This document shows positions 18,020 to 27,802 of a stretch of DNA of 64,000 bases, in pieces (the first letter of the stretch is position 1; every line of letters starts with the position of its first letter). Source of the DNA: Acetobacter pasteurianus subsp. pasteurianus LMG 1262 = NBRC 106471 (GTDB lineage: Bacteria; Pseudomonadota; Alphaproteobacteria; Acetobacterales; Acetobacteraceae); contig NZ_CADO01000011.1 in NCBI RefSeq assembly GCF_000285275.1, forward strand, positions 21,278 to 85,277, read 5' to 3'. The translations under genes were made by a program, and so were the position numbers. The notes beneath the pieces are model-generated. The model was not told the origin of the DNA and made no database searches. It saw nothing but the letters and a program-made list of their open reading frames with translations.

Positions 18020-19318
18020 ATGCATCTTGCGGAACTCAAGGCCAAATCCCCAGCGGATCTTCTGGCCTGCGCTGAAGACCTGAATATTGAAAACGCGTCA
18101 TCCCTGCGTAAGCAGGACATGATGTTTGCCATCCTGAAGGCACTGGCCGACAACGACCAGGCGATCTACGGCGAAGGCACGCTTGAGATCATGCATGACG
18201 GGTTTGGTTACCTGCGTTCCCCCGAATCTAACTATCTTCCCGGCCCGGATGATATTTATATCTCCCCCACTCAGGTGCGCCGCTTTGGCCTGCGCACGGG
18301 TGATACGGTAGAAGGCCAGATTCGCGCCCCGCGTGACGGTGAACGCTACTTCTCCATGCTCAAGATCAACACGATCAACTTTGAGCCACCGGATGCCGTA
18401 CGCCACCGGATCAACTTTGATAACCTGACCCCACTTTACCCTGAACGTCGCCTTCAGATGGAAGTGGAAAGTCAGGCAACCGCACCAGAACCGAAGGCAG
18501 AAAAAGGCAAGAAAGGCGCGCAGAAAGACTTTACGCCGCGCGTTATTGATCTTGTTTCCCCCATCGGTATGGGCCAGCGTGCCCTTATCGTTGCGCCGCC
18601 CCGTTCGGGTAAAACGGTTATGCTGCAAAGCATTGCCTCGTCCATCAGTGCCAACCATCCGGAAGTTTTCCTGATTGTTCTGCTGATTGATGAACGCCCC
18701 GAAGAAGTGACCGACATGGCGCGCTCTGTGCGCGGTGAGGTGATTGCTTCCACCTTTGATGAACCCGCACACCGCCACGTGCAGGTTACAGAAATGGTGC
18801 TGGAAAAAGCCAAGCGCCTTGTTGAACACAAGCGCGATGTGGTGATCCTGCTGGATTCCATCACCCGTCTGGCCCGCGCCTACAACACCGTTGTGCCCTC
18901 ATCCGGCAAGGTGCTGACCGGTGGTGTGGATGCCAACGCCCTACAGCGGCCCAAGCGCTTCTTTGGTGCTGCCCGTAATATTGAAGAAGGCGGTTCCCTC
19001 ACCATTATCGCCACGGCGCTGATTGATACCGGCAGCCGTATGGACGAAGTGATCTTTGAAGAATTCAAAGGCACGGGTAACTCCGAACTGGTGCTGGATC
19101 GCAAGCTGGCAGACAAGCGCACCTTCCCGGCTATCGACATCACCAAGAGCGGCACCCGTAAGGAAGAACTGCTGGTGGATCGGGCTACGCTGTCCAAAAT
19201 GTGGGTTCTGCGCCGTATTCTGGCCCCTATGGGCACGATGGACGCCATGGACTTCCTGCTGGACAAGCTGAAATACAGCAAAACCAACAACGACTTCTTC
19301 GAAGCCATGAACAACTGA
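18020..19318 (+). CDS. rho: Rho, transcription termination factor
   Basis: Hexameric RNA-dependent ATPase that ends transcripts. The N-terminal Rho domain (residues 1-45), the RNA-binding cold-shock-like domain ([22 protein letters not shown]) and the ATPase core are intact: Walker [12 protein letters not shown] with K198, Walker [19 protein letters not shown]-loop and R-loop segments. Length 432 exceeds E. coli Rho (419) because of a Lys/Glu/Ala-rich insert at about residues 154-172 between the RNA-binding and ATPase domains. The long leader suits autoregulation, known for rho in E. coli, though a leader peptide was not found. Confidence 0.98.
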   Translation: MHLAELKAKSPADLLACAEDLNIENASSLRKQDMMFAILKALADNDQAIYGEGTLEIMHDGFGYLRSPESNYLPGPDDIYISPTQVRRFGLRTGDTVEGQIRAPRDGERYFSMLKINTINFEPPDAVRHRINFDNLTPLYPERRLQMEVESQATAPEPKAEKGKKGAQKDFTPRVIDLVSPIGMGQRALIVAPPRSGKTVMLQSIASSISANHPEVFLIVLLIDERPEEVTDMARSVRGEVIASTFDEPAHRHVQVTEMVLEKAKRLVEHKRDVVILLDSITRLARAYNTVVPSSGKVLTGGVDANALQRPKRFFGAARNIEEGGSLTIIATALIDTGSRMDEVIFEEFKGTGNSELVLDRKLADKRTFPAIDITKSGTRKEELLVDRATLSKMWVLRRILAPMGTMDAMDFLLDKLKYSKTNNDFFEAMNN

Positions 19319-19366
19319 ACGGGCAGGCTTTTTCGCCTCTCCCTCTATCAGTTCTTTTCTGCAGAG

Positions 19367-19406
19367 CGCCTGCTTCGGTTTACGAAGCAGGCGTTTCCTG
19401 TTTTTT
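19367..19406. terminator. Terminator of rho, shared with the convergent gene
   Basis: An 11-bp perfect stem CGCCTGCTTCG/CGAAGCAGGCG (19367-19377 and 19383-19393) with loop GTTTA is followed by a T-rich run on the plus strand. The stem covers the stop codon of the convergent TusA-like gene (stop at 19380-19382, in the loop). Confidence 0.85.
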
Positions 19407-19673
19407 GCGCAGTGTGAGCACCACGCTACCATCGGGCTGCGGCACATCAGACAAAATGGTATGCCCCAGCGCACGGGCAGACCGGCTGATATTCTTCAGC
19501 GGCTCCTCCCCTTTCAGGCGCACCGCCAGCAAGCCACCCGGCGGCAGGCCATCCAGCGCCAAGCGCGTGCGCACAAATGTCATGGGGCATTTTTCTGTTG
19601 TAATATCCAAAACGGCAATGCGCGGCTCTTCCTGCACGTTAAAATCGGGCACATAGGCAGCAGAACGAGTCAT
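19380..19673 (-). CDS. TusA/SirA-like sulfur-carrier protein
   Basis: A 97-residue cytosolic protein with the TusA-type fold signature: LDITTEKCPMTFVRTRLALDGLPPGGLLAVRL, in which the cysteine of the CPM motif (about C29) would carry persulfide sulfur, and the Pro starts the first helix. TusA relatives pass sulfur for tRNA thiolation or molybdenum cofactor. GGAG lies 8 bases before the ATG. The N-terminus is longer than in E. coli TusA. It shares its terminator with rho and lies divergent to fur, 159 bp away. The specific sulfur pathway cannot be told. Confidence 0.72.
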   Translation of the reverse strand: MTRSAAYVPDFNVQEEPRIAVLDITTEKCPMTFVRTRLALDGLPPGGLLAVRLKGEEPLKNISRSARALGHTILSDVPQPDGSVVLTLRKKQETPAS

Positions 19674-19832
19674 TCAGAAACTCCACAAAAGGACGAAAAA
19701 CATAAGCTCATCTGCAAAAGATAGGGGCCTGCATCGCATAAAAAAACTGCCAGCGAGTGTAAAATTGGACAAACCCTATCACTTTCGGCTACCTGAAACC
19801 TGAAACACAAATTGTAACTCAAAGCAGGATTT

Positions 19833-20321
19833 GTGATCTTGAAGGCACAGTCGGCAGAATCGCGGATCGAGCAGCTGTGTGTTGAACACGGCCTGAAAAT
19901 GACCGGACAGCGGCGCGTTATTGCGCGTGTTCTGTCTGAAGCAGACGACCACCCAGATGTGGAAGAGCTGTACCGCCGTGCCTTAACGCTGGATTCCCGC
20001 ATTTCAGTGGCCACGGTATATCGCACCGTACGCCTTCTGGAAGAAAAAGGCATTCTGGAACGCCGCGATTTTGGCGGCGGGCGCGCACGGTATGAAGCAA
20101 CGGAAAATGGGCGGCACCATTATCATCTGATAGACGTGGATAATGGGAAGGTTATAGAGTTTGAAGACCCGGAACATGAAGCCTTGATGAAAAAAGTGGC
20201 TGATCGGCTGGGCTTTGAATTTGTTTCCATGCGGCTGGAGCTGTTTGGCCGCAAAAAATCCGCTGCAAAGTCGGGCACCAAAACATCCTCTCGTGCCCGC
20301 CAGAAAGGAAATGCTGCATGA
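19833..20321 (+). CDS. fur: Fur-family metalloregulator
   Basis: A 162-residue Fur-type repressor. The winged helix includes MTGQRRVIARVL and recognition helix SVATVYRTVRLLEEKG; the metal-binding hinge and dimer domain have RYEATENGRHHYHLIDVDNGKVIEF, whose His cluster binds Fe2+ or Mn2+. No structural-zinc CxxC pairs are present, as in many alphaproteobacterial Fur/Mur proteins. The start is GTG at 19833 with AGGA only 3 bases away, or possibly TTG at 19839 with better spacing. Its stop overlaps the next gene by ATGA. A Fur-box-like site in this same window (63439-63457) suggests a regulon using the classical iron box. Confidence 0.9.
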   Translation: MILKAQSAESRIEQLCVEHGLKMTGQRRVIARVLSEADDHPDVEELYRRALTLDSRISVATVYRTVRLLEEKGILERRDFGGGRARYEATENGRHHYHLIDVDNGKVIEFEDPEHEALMKKVADRLGFEFVSMRLELFGRKKSAAKSGTKTSSRARQKGNAA

Positions 20322-21166
20322 GTGCAACGCGCAACAACGGAGGGGGGCTTTCTGCGCTGGATCTGGAACGCAAAGGCTTTCCTGAACTGCGTGGTGGCAC
20401 CCTGAGCGTACGCATTGCAGAAACAGAGGCCGAGCTGGAAGCAGCCCAAGCCCTGCGCTATCGTGTTTTTTATGAAGAAATGGGCGCACGCCCTGAGGGC
20501 GAAACCCTGCGTCTGAAACGCGATATTGATGAATTTGACAATGTAGCAGACCACCTTCTGGTTATTGACCACGCCATTGCCTCAGACGCACGTGGCGTAG
20601 TGGGCACATATCGGCTGGTGCAAAGTGACGCCGCTAAAAAAATCGGGCGTTTTTATTCTTCCAGCGAGTATGACATTACGCCGCTAAAAGAATTCCCCGG
20701 TAAACTGCTGGAAGTAGGTCGGTCCTGCGTAGATAAAAACTACCGTGGACGCACAGCCATGCAGTTGCTGTGGCGCGGTATTGCCTCCTACATTTTCCTG
20801 CATCAGATTGATCTGCTGTTTGGCTGCGCCAGCCTGCCGGGAACAGACCCGGACAAAATGGCAGATGAACTGACGTATCTGTATCATAACCACTTGGCCC
20901 CTCCGGCCCTGCGCGTGCGTGCATTGCCAGACCGGAAAGTGGAAATGCTGCGCACAGACCCGCACAGCCTGAACCTGCGCCGGTGCCTGGCTGGGCTGCC
21001 ACCGCTTATTAAAGGCTATCTGCGGCTGGGCGGCTATGTGGGTGATGGCGCTGTGGTGGACCCACAGTTCAACACCACAGATGTGGCTATTCTGGTGAAA
21101 AGTGAGCTGCTGGCAGATAAATATTACAGGCACTACGAACGCCGCCTGCGCGATGCGCTGGACTGA
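20318..21166 (+). CDS. olsB: OlsB-like ornithine N-acyltransferase (GNAT fold)
   Basis: Transfers a 3-hydroxyacyl chain from acyl-ACP to ornithine, giving lyso-ornithine lipid, the first step of ornithine-lipid synthesis. The 282-residue protein shows the family motifs: ALRYRVFYEEMGA, the FDNVADHLLVID segment, VGTYRLVQ, LLEVGRSCVDKNYRGRTAMQLLWRGIA (acyl/CoA-like binding) and LFGCASLPGTDP. It overlaps fur by 4 bases, so iron regulator and lipid enzyme are translated together. olsA is not in the window. Ornithine lipids are often raised under phosphate limitation, but I see no Pho box here. Confidence 0.88.
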   Translation: MSATRNNGGGLSALDLERKGFPELRGGTLSVRIAETEAELEAAQALRYRVFYEEMGARPEGETLRLKRDIDEFDNVADHLLVIDHAIASDARGVVGTYRLVQSDAAKKIGRFYSSSEYDITPLKEFPGKLLEVGRSCVDKNYRGRTAMQLLWRGIASYIFLHQIDLLFGCASLPGTDPDKMADELTYLYHNHLAPPALRVRALPDRKVEMLRTDPHSLNLRRCLAGLPPLIKGYLRLGGYVGDGAVVDPQFNTTDVAILVKSELLADKYYRHYERRLRDALD

Positions 21167-21168
21167 TA

Positions 21169-21200
21169 ACGGACAGCTTTTTCAACGTCCGTTTTCTTTT
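21169..21200 (+). terminator. Terminator of fur-olsB
   Basis: ACGGAC (21169-21174) and GTCCGT (21187-21192) form a 6-bp stem, followed by TTTTCTTTTTC. It begins directly after the olsB stop. Confidence 0.72.
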
Positions 21201-21230
21201 TCTGTCAGTCAGTAAACTAAGGTTTGCGCC

Positions 21231-22877
21231 GTGGTAAAACTGCCCGCGTTTTTTCAAACGGCGCATACCCGCCTGCGTCGATGCTGGCGGGAAAATTGGC
21301 GTTTTATGGGGTTCATGCTGGGAGTTGGCGCTCTTTCTGCGCTGGCTCTGCCCCCTTTGCACTTTTTGCCCATATTGCTGCTCACCTTTGGCATACTGGG
21401 CCGGATACTCAACACCACAACAAGTTGGAAACACGCGGCTTGGGCTGGCTGCCTGTTTGGCTTCGGCTTTTACACGGCCGGGCTTTACTGGCTGGTCAAT
21501 GCGGTGCTGATCCGCGCAGATGAATTCTGGTGGTTTGTGCCCTTCCCTTCCATGGGGTGCGCCCTGATTCTTGCACCGATGGTCGGTGTACCCGCAGCAC
21601 TCAGCACATTTGTGCCCTCAGGGTTGCGGCGTCTGGCATTTTTTGCGGGTGCGTGGACTGTATTTGATATGGGCCGCACATTTTTATTCAGTGGCTTTAC
21701 GTGGAATGCACTGGGGAGCTGCCTTGCCATACCCGGCCTTGTTGGGGACCTGCTGATTCAACCTGCCGCATGGGTGGGAGAAGATGGGCTGACCTTAGCG
21801 CTTGTACTGGCAAGCCTGCTATGCGGAAGTGCCTTGTTAGACAGCCTGCATCTGCACACACCATTTACACCACAAGCAGCAGCACCGTGCTGCACATCTA
21901 CAGCGCGGCGCAGAATTTACGCGGGCAGTTTAGCTGCCTCTGTGCTTTGGCTTGGTGTTGGCGCAGTACGCTTTTACAGCATTCAACCGCAAGGCGAATC
22001 CGGACCGATAGCTGTTATGGTGCAAGGCAATGTGCCGGAAACTGAAAAAGTAGGTAGGTTACGCCCCAGAGATATCTTTTTGCGTTACCTGCGCCTTACT
22101 ACCCAAGGTGTGCAGCAAGCTCGGCAGCTTCAGATTCAGCAGGCAGCCTCTGGCACACCTTACCGCCCTATTGTGTTTTTATGGCCAGAAACCTCTTTCC
22201 CCGGCTATGATCTGCTGCAGGATACGCCCAAGGCTCGCGAAGTTATTATGGATTGGGCGCTGGGGGCAGATGCAGGGATTATTGGGGCACTCCGCCAAGA
22301 TGATAATGGGCGTTACCGTAATTCCGTTTTAGCTTTAGCGCCCGATGGTGCCGTAAGTGCTGTGTATGACAAAGCACGCCTTGTACCTTTTGGAGAGTAT
22401 CAACCCTCCTTCATTCCTTTGCAGATTGTACCACAAGGCGGATTGGCTGCTGGCCCGGGCCCTCAAACATGGCATTTGGCCAACATTCCTCCTGTTGGGC
22501 CGTTAATCTGTTACGAAGTTATTTTTTCAGGTGATGTCACCAACCGTCATGATCGGCCCCGTTGGCTTGCCAATATCACAAATGATGGGTGGTTTGGCAA
22601 CAGTGCGGGACCGCGCCAACACTTGGAATCCGTGCGCTTGCGCGCCGTAGAAGAAGGGCTGCCCATTGTAAGGGCTGCCAATACAGGTATTTCTGCGGCC
22701 TTTGATGGCAGAGGCCATCTTCTGGCCAAATTGGGGTGGGACAAAACAGGTGCACTCGTTTCTGCTGTACCTGCGGCCCTGTCTCGCACGTTTTTCGGGC
22801 ATTACGGACAGGCTGTTCCTTTACTATTCTGCATTTTGCTGATTCTCGGGGTGTCTATCCGGCGCAGAAAAGCCTAA
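21231..22877 (+). CDS. lnt: Lnt, apolipoprotein N-acyltransferase
   Basis: Inner-membrane enzyme that adds the third acyl chain to lipoproteins. About six hydrophobic segments fill residues 20-260, and a periplasmic nitrilase-like domain follows with the catalytic triad E320 (WPETSFPGYD), K381 (YDKARLVPFGEYQP) and C427 (GPLICYEVIF); a final membrane segment closes the protein. Length 548 is normal. The start is GTG with AAGG 8 bases upstream. In many relatives lnt follows corC; here corC and lnt are about 21 kb apart. The two lipoproteins at 54-56 kb and the one at 2.6 kb would be substrates. Confidence 0.96.
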   Translation: MVKLPAFFQTAHTRLRRCWRENWRFMGFMLGVGALSALALPPLHFLPILLLTFGILGRILNTTTSWKHAAWAGCLFGFGFYTAGLYWLVNAVLIRADEFWWFVPFPSMGCALILAPMVGVPAALSTFVPSGLRRLAFFAGAWTVFDMGRTFLFSGFTWNALGSCLAIPGLVGDLLIQPAAWVGEDGLTLALVLASLLCGSALLDSLHLHTPFTPQAAAPCCTSTARRRIYAGSLAASVLWLGVGAVRFYSIQPQGESGPIAVMVQGNVPETEKVGRLRPRDIFLRYLRLTTQGVQQARQLQIQQAASGTPYRPIVFLWPETSFPGYDLLQDTPKAREVIMDWALGADAGIIGALRQDDNGRYRNSVLALAPDGAVSAVYDKARLVPFGEYQPSFIPLQIVPQGGLAAGPGPQTWHLANIPPVGPLICYEVIFSGDVTNRHDRPRWLANITNDGWFGNSAGPRQHLESVRLRAVEEGLPIVRAANTGISAAFDGRGHLLAKLGWDKTGALVSAVPAALSRTFFGHYGQAVPLLFCILLILGVSIRRRKA

Positions 22878-22918
22878 CTTTTTCTTAATTTCCTGTTCAC
22901 CGTTTTTTCAGTTTTATG

Positions 22919-22955
22919 GCGCAGTTGCCTTAAAGCAGGTGTCTGCGCTGTTTTT
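22919..22955 (+). terminator. Possible terminator of lnt
   Basis: GCGCAG (22919-22924) and CTGCGC (22943-22948) can pair, followed by TGTTTTTC. The loop is 18 bases, so the structure is only moderately convincing. Confidence 0.45.
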
Positions 22956-23040
22956 CTTTTGGAGGAGACGGCAAACATCTTTATAAAATGTTAACCTTCT
23001 TGAGCATATTCCCTCGTGAAAGCAGGAAAAGTTTCGAGGC

Positions 23041-23535
23041 GTGAAACATACGGAGCAGGAACCGATCGACACCACCATGATCCAGCCTCATGCTACTGCC
23101 AGTGCTATTGATGCCCATGTTGGCAAACGCATAAGACTACGCCGCACATTGCTGGGACTTTCTCAGGAAAAGCTGGGAGAAGCTTTGGGAATTACCTTCC
23201 AGAAAATCCAAAAATATGAACGCGGAGCAAACCGGGTAGGTGCTTCGCGATTGTATCATATTGCCTGTGTGCTGGATGTGCCGATCAGCTTCTTTTTTGA
23301 TGATATGCACCCCGTCGGGGCTGTTTCCAACAAACATGCGCAGTTTTCGGAAACACGTAAAAGCTTTGACACAACATCAGACAAAAATGCGCCCGCAACC
23401 CCTGCAACAGATACAAAAAGCATTTTCAAAAAGCAGGAAACACTGGAACTGGTGCGTGCATATTACAGTATTCCAGATGCGCAAATGCGCCGAAAAATTC
23501 TTGAGCTTATGCTAACAATGAGCAACCCCAAATAA
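23041..23535 (+). CDS. XRE-family regulator, PraR/PhrR-like
   Basis: A 164-residue DNA-binding protein. The helix-turn-helix (about residues 27-85) reads HVGKRIRLRRTLLGLSQEKLGEALGI, then FQKIQKYERGANRVGAS (each quoted in part of the domain), nearly the sequence of the rhizobial PraR/PhrR group. The C-terminal tail ends in a helix QMRRKILELMLTM. The start is GTG at 23041; an ATG at 23077 is an alternative, and neither has a well-placed ribosome binding site. PraR relatives repress surface or biofilm genes and some stress loci, so a global role is possible but unproven. It stands alone before a strong terminator. Confidence 0.85.
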   Translation: MKHTEQEPIDTTMIQPHATASAIDAHVGKRIRLRRTLLGLSQEKLGEALGITFQKIQKYERGANRVGASRLYHIACVLDVPISFFFDDMHPVGAVSNKHAQFSETRKSFDTTSDKNAPATPATDTKSIFKKQETLELVRAYYSIPDAQMRRKILELMLTMSNPK

Positions 23536-23537
23536 AC

Positions 23538-23566
23538 AAAGGGCGGCCCTTAAAGCCGCCCTTTTT
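23538..23566. terminator. Intrinsic terminator between convergent genes
   Basis: GGGCGGC (23541-23547) and GCCGCCC (23555-23561) with a 7-base loop, followed by T5; A residues on the left allow use from the other strand by the DUF2076 gene. Confidence 0.9.
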
Positions 23567-23577
23567 AATTGAGTGGA

Positions 23578-24393
23578 TCAGAAGCTCTGATCGTCTCCGC
23601 CACCCCAGTCTCCACCGGCGTCTCCGGCATCTCCGCCCCAGTCAGAACTGTTCGCGTCAAAGTTGGGGTCTGCGCTGGTGCCAGCACCACCAAATGGATC
23701 TGCGCCGGCGGCTCCAGCGCCAGCTCCCGCATCACCATAGTAGTTGTTAATGGTTTCCGTGGGGGCTGCACCCCCGCCCCAACCTGCATCACCACCGGCT
23801 GCACCTGCATCATGGTGCCCGCTGAAAAGGCTGGTCAGCGCATTGGCGGCCATCATACCACCCGCAACACCTGTAGCTGTGGAAAGCGCACTGCCCAAAA
23901 AGCCCGAACCACCCTGAAACATGGAGGGGCGCATACCATAAGGCATGGGCTGCGGCTGATACTGCGGCGGCATGGGAGCTGCAGCAGGGCGACCACCCCA
24001 ACCCGGAGGAGCTGCCGTTGGCTGCGGTTGCGGCTGCGCATTCTGCCCACCACCAAACAGGCCGCCAAAGAAACCACCAGATTTCTGCTGCCCGGCGCCC
24101 TGCTGCTGCTGTGCCTGTTGCAACGCCTGCTGAGCCTGCTGCAACTGGAACTGAAGCTGCTGAATACGGTTTTGCGCTTCTACCAGTGCGGCTTCCTGCA
24201 CAACTGCCATCTGGGTAATGCGGTAACGCGCTTCCGGGTATTTCTGGAATTCCTGCGCAATAAACTGGTCTGCCTCCGGGTCAATCGGGGGCAGGTTGGG
24301 CCGCGTAGAGGGCACACTGGCAAAACCACCCTGTGGTGCACCGCTTACACGCGCAAAGAATTTTTCGATCAGATCGCGTTCGTCGTTATTCAT
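23578..24393 (-). CDS. DUF2076 protein, low-complexity and Gly/Gln-rich
   Basis: A 271-residue protein from the ATG at 24393 (AAGG nearby; an earlier start at 24426 adds 11 unlikely residues). The N-terminal part [18 protein letters not shown] and [37 protein letters not shown] (quoted in pieces) is typical of DUF2076. A Gln-rich coiled coil (about 80-105), a Pro/Gln-rich linker, a short glycine-rich hydrophobic stretch and a Gly/Asp/Trp-rich tail follow. No signal peptide is seen. Family members are described as periplasmic ligand-binding sensor-like, but experimental function is lacking. Confidence 0.78.
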   Translation of the reverse strand: MNNDERDLIEKFFARVSGAPQGGFASVPSTRPNLPPIDPEADQFIAQEFQKYPEARYRITQMAVVQEAALVEAQNRIQQLQFQLQQAQQALQQAQQQQGAGQQKSGGFFGGLFGGGQNAQPQPQPTAAPPGWGGRPAAAPMPPQYQPQPMPYGMRPSMFQGGSGFLGSALSTATGVAGGMMAANALTSLFSGHHDAGAAGGDAGWGGGAAPTETINNYYGDAGAGAGAAGADPFGGAGTSADPNFDANSSDWGGDAGDAGGDWGGGDDQSF

Positions 24394-24631
24394 CCCATAC
24401 CTTCCCTGCCCTTTTGGGCCTAACACTGGCGGCTATAGCCTTTGTTTTTACGCCAACACTCTGTCCAAGATGTGGCGCGGATACAAGCCCGATGCAAGAA
24501 GCCCTGCGCAGGAAGAATTGCACCATGGCCTGCCTTCTCTTCCGGTTCGGCGCATGGGGCTGTATGGTGTGCCCGCACGCAGCATGTATGAGCTGCATTA
24601 TAACGTAACCTACCGGAGTAGCACCCTGATC

Positions 24632-25516
24632 ATGGACCCGGCGTCTCCCCGCCCCACTGAGCGGCCTCTTTCCTTTCAGGATCTTATCCTGACCCTTCAC
24701 CAGTTCTGGTCCAAACAGGGATGCGCCATTCTCCAGCCCTATGATCAGGAAATAGGTGCGGGCACCCTTTCCCCCCACACCACCTTGCGCGCCCTTGGCA
24801 GCAAACCCTGGAAAGCGGCCTATGTGCAGCCCTGCCGCCGCCCGTCTGATGGCCGGTATGGGGAAAACCCAAACCGCTTGCAGCACTATTATCAGTATCA
24901 GGTTCTGCTCAAACCCACGCCGGAAGAAAGCCAGAAACTGCTACTGGACAGCTATCGCGCCATCGGGATTGACCCGGAACTGCACGATATCCGTTTTGTG
25001 GAAGATGACTGGGAAAACCCCACCATCGGTGCATGGGGCCTTGGCTGGGAAGTCTGGTGTGATGGTATGGAAGTCACGCAGTTTACGTATTTCCAGCAGG
25101 TTGGCGGTATTCCCGTAACCCTGCCCTCTACCGAGTTGACATACGGTCTGGAACGTCTGGCCATGTATGTGCAGGGCGTAGAGAACGTGTACGATCTGGA
25201 TTACAACGGCGCGGGCCTGACCTACGGCGATGTTTTCCTGCGCGCCGAAAAAGACTATTCCCGCCATAATTTTGAACTGGCGAATACGGACCTGCTGTTC
25301 CAGCACTTTACAGATGCGGAAAAAGAAAGCGTGGCACTGGCAGAAGCCGGTGTGGCCCAGCCTGCATATGACCAGTGCTTAAAAGCCAGCCATCTGTTCA
25401 ATCTGCTGGATGCGCGCGGCGTTATCAGCGTGAGCGAACGTGCCGCCTATATTGCCCGAGTGCGTAATCTGGCCAAGCTATGCTGTGAAACCTGGCTGGC
25501 TGGCGAGGACAAGTAA
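24632..25516 (+). CDS. glyQ: GlyQ, glycyl-tRNA synthetase alpha chain
   Basis: Catalytic subunit of the alpha2beta2 glycyl-tRNA synthetase. The sequence [26 protein letters not shown], the motif-2-like [25 protein letters not shown] and [17 protein letters not shown] (shown in part) are diagnostic. The ATG at 24632 gives 294 residues, the family length; GGAG is 13 bases upstream, rather far. It is followed after 4 bases by glyS. The 238 bp before it, up to the divergent DUF2076 gene, hold no gene I can support. Confidence 0.97.
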   Translation: MDPASPRPTERPLSFQDLILTLHQFWSKQGCAILQPYDQEIGAGTLSPHTTLRALGSKPWKAAYVQPCRRPSDGRYGENPNRLQHYYQYQVLLKPTPEESQKLLLDSYRAIGIDPELHDIRFVEDDWENPTIGAWGLGWEVWCDGMEVTQFTYFQQVGGIPVTLPSTELTYGLERLAMYVQGVENVYDLDYNGAGLTYGDVFLRAEKDYSRHNFELANTDLLFQHFTDAEKESVALAEAGVAQPAYDQCLKASHLFNLLDARGVISVSERAAYIARVRNLAKLCCETWLAGEDK

Positions 25517-25520
25517 GATA

Positions 25521-27581
25521 ATGCCCGAACTGCTGATAGAACTGTTCTCTGAAGAAATTCCGGCCCGCATGCAAAGTCAGGCAGGGGAAAACCTCCTGCG
25601 CTTGCTGACAGAAGCTCTGGCCCCTCTGCACCCGCAAAATGCCGTGGCGGCCACTGGCCCGCGCCGTATTGCCGCCAGCCTGAACATTGATGCCACCGTA
25701 CCCGGCCGCACGGTTTCTGAACGTGGCCCACGTGAAGGCGCGCCAGACAAGGCGCTGGATGGCTTTACCCGCAAGCACGGCGTAACGCGTGATGCGCTCA
25801 CGCTACAGAACGGCTTCTGGATTCTGGAGCGTGAAGAACCAGCCGTAAGCGCACAGGCCCATATTGCGGCTGTGCTGCCTGATCTGCTGCGGCGCTTCCC
25901 TTGGCCCAAATCCATGCGCTGGGGTGCTGGCAGCAGCTTTACATGGGTGCGCCCGCTGCGCCGCATTCTGTGCATTCTGGATGGTGAAACCGTGCCTTTC
26001 TCCCTCGCTCAGGGTGAAGATAACGGGCACAATCTGGTAGCTGCCAACCTTACAGAGGGCCATCGCTTCCTCAACCCCGGTGCTGTGGCTGTTTCCAGCG
26101 CTGCAGAATGGCGGAAAACCCTGCATGATCGCCATGTAATGGTGGATGCTGCAGAACGCCGCAAAACCATTACAGAAGGCCTGAACGCTCTGGCAGCCTC
26201 CGAAGGGTTGCAGATTGTGCCAGATGCCGGATTGGTGGACGAAGTGGCCGGGCTGGTGGAATGGCCTGTGCCGTTCCTTGGCCAGATTGATGCGCAGTTT
26301 ATGGAACTGCCGGCTGAAGTGATGCAGGTTTCCATGCGCGTAAACCAGCGTTACTTTGCCCTGCGCAACAGCGATGGCACGGCCGCGCCGCGCTTTGCTT
26401 TTGTGGCCAACATTGTACCCGCAGATGATGGCACACTTATTGTCACCGGTAATGAACGCGTGCTGCGTGCCCGCTTTGCAGATGCCCGCCACTTCTGGGA
26501 TCTGGACCGCAAGCAAACGCTGGCTTCCCGCCTGAAGGCGCTGGATTCCATCACCTTCCATGCCAGCTTGGGCTCTCAGGGTGATCGCACGCGCCGCATG
26601 GTGCGTCTGGCCGGTATTCTGGCCGACATGGTGGGCGCCCCCAAGGCCGATTGCGAACGCGCAGCCGAGCTGAGCAAAACCGACCTGACAACCGGCATGG
26701 TTGGAGAATTCCCCGAACTTCAGGGCGTGATGGGCGGTTACTACGCCAAGCATGACGGCGAAAGTGCTGCCGTGGCGCAGGCCATTAGCGAGCAATACAC
26801 TCCGCGCGGCCCCGGTGATTCGGTGCCAACTGCTCCGGTTTCCGTTGTGCTGGGTCTGGCTGACCGCATTGATATGCTGGTGGCCTTCTTTGCTGCGGGT
26901 GAAAAACCTTCCGGTTCGGGAGATCCGTTCGGTCTGCGCCGCGCAGCCTTGGGTGTTATCCGCCTGATCCGTGAAAACAATCTGCGGCTTGATCTGGTGC
27001 GCCTGTTTGTTCTGGCAGCCGAAGCTCTGCCTGCTGATTTGCAGGATGCGCCTGATCTGGATCTGCTGCCTCAGTTCATTGCTGAACGTCTGCGCGTGCA
27101 GGTGCGCTCTGAAGGTGCGCGGCATGATTGTCTGGCCGCAATTTCCGTTGATAACTCCGATACTGACATTGTGCGCCTGCTGGCCCGTGCCCATGCCTTG
27201 CAGGACATGCTGGAAACGGAAGACGGCAAAAACCTGCTGGCCGCCACGCGCCGCGCCGCCAACATTCTGCGGATTGAAGACAAGAAAGACGGCCCGCACG
27301 AAGATACGCCAGACCCCGCCCTGTTCACGCAGGATGAGGAACGCGCCCTGTTTGACGCGCTGGAACGTGTGGAACCTGCCGTGGAAAAGGACTTTGCCGC
27401 CGAACGCTTTACCGATGCCATGCGTGAAGCCGCCAGCCTGCGCGAACCGCTGGATAAGTTCTTTGAAGTGGTAACGGTAAATGCCCCAGAACCAGAACTG
27501 CGGCTGAACCGCTTAAAGCTGCTTTCCCGCGTTGTGCGTATGATGCGGCTGATTGCAGATTTCAGCCAGATTGAGGGGTAA
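25521..27581 (+). CDS. glyS: GlyS, glycyl-tRNA synthetase beta chain
   Basis: tRNA-binding subunit, 686 residues from the ATG at 25521 (MPELLIELFSEEIPARMQ). Family segments RRIAASL, DGFTRKHG, HRFLNPG, FVANI and the HD-like region near the middle are present, and the C-terminus carries the anticodon-binding-like DALRD-type domain (NRLKLLSRVVRMMRLIADFSQIE). GAGG of the glyQ end serves as ribosome binding site. Both subunits come from one transcript in equal amounts. Confidence 0.97.
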   Translation: MPELLIELFSEEIPARMQSQAGENLLRLLTEALAPLHPQNAVAATGPRRIAASLNIDATVPGRTVSERGPREGAPDKALDGFTRKHGVTRDALTLQNGFWILEREEPAVSAQAHIAAVLPDLLRRFPWPKSMRWGAGSSFTWVRPLRRILCILDGETVPFSLAQGEDNGHNLVAANLTEGHRFLNPGAVAVSSAAEWRKTLHDRHVMVDAAERRKTITEGLNALAASEGLQIVPDAGLVDEVAGLVEWPVPFLGQIDAQFMELPAEVMQVSMRVNQRYFALRNSDGTAAPRFAFVANIVPADDGTLIVTGNERVLRARFADARHFWDLDRKQTLASRLKALDSITFHASLGSQGDRTRRMVRLAGILADMVGAPKADCERAAELSKTDLTTGMVGEFPELQGVMGGYYAKHDGESAAVAQAISEQYTPRGPGDSVPTAPVSVVLGLADRIDMLVAFFAAGEKPSGSGDPFGLRRAALGVIRLIRENNLRLDLVRLFVLAAEALPADLQDAPDLDLLPQFIAERLRVQVRSEGARHDCLAAISVDNSDTDIVRLLARAHALQDMLETEDGKNLLAATRRAANILRIEDKKDGPHEDTPDPALFTQDEERALFDALERVEPAVEKDFAAERFTDAMREAASLREPLDKFFEVVTVNAPEPELRLNRLKLLSRVVRMMRLIADFSQIEG

Positions 27582-27599
27582 TTACCCAGATAACCTTAA

Positions 27600-27633
27600 C
27601 GTGGCTTGCTGCCTGTAAACGCGGCAAGCCACG
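27600..27633 (+). terminator. Hairpin after glyS
   Basis: CGTGGCTTGC (27600-27609) and GCAAGCCACG (27624-27633) form a perfect 10-bp stem with a 14-base loop, 18 bases after the glyS stop. The following sequence is only weakly T-rich (GTAAATTCT). Confidence 0.55.
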
Positions 27634-27802
27634 GTAAATTCTGCCAGCAAAACCCCCATACAATGCGTTGCACGCAGGCGTGTAGCTGATACCCACAAAA
27701 AGCATAGTGTCTGCCCCAATACTCTTTTAGACAGACACGAACCTTTCTCCGGCAAACCAAAGCTGGAACAGGCTTTTCCAGTTTTTTGCATGGTAGAATA
27801 GA

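Noticed and set aside
24394..24631. Small cysteine-containing ORF between the DUF2076 gene and glyQ
   Set aside because: It overlaps the glyQ leader, has no ribosome binding site, and its cysteines show no clear zinc motif pairing.
25803..27299. 498-codon open frame antisense to glyS
   Set aside because: Mirror of a highly biased gene; sequence is not protein-like and glyS is certain.
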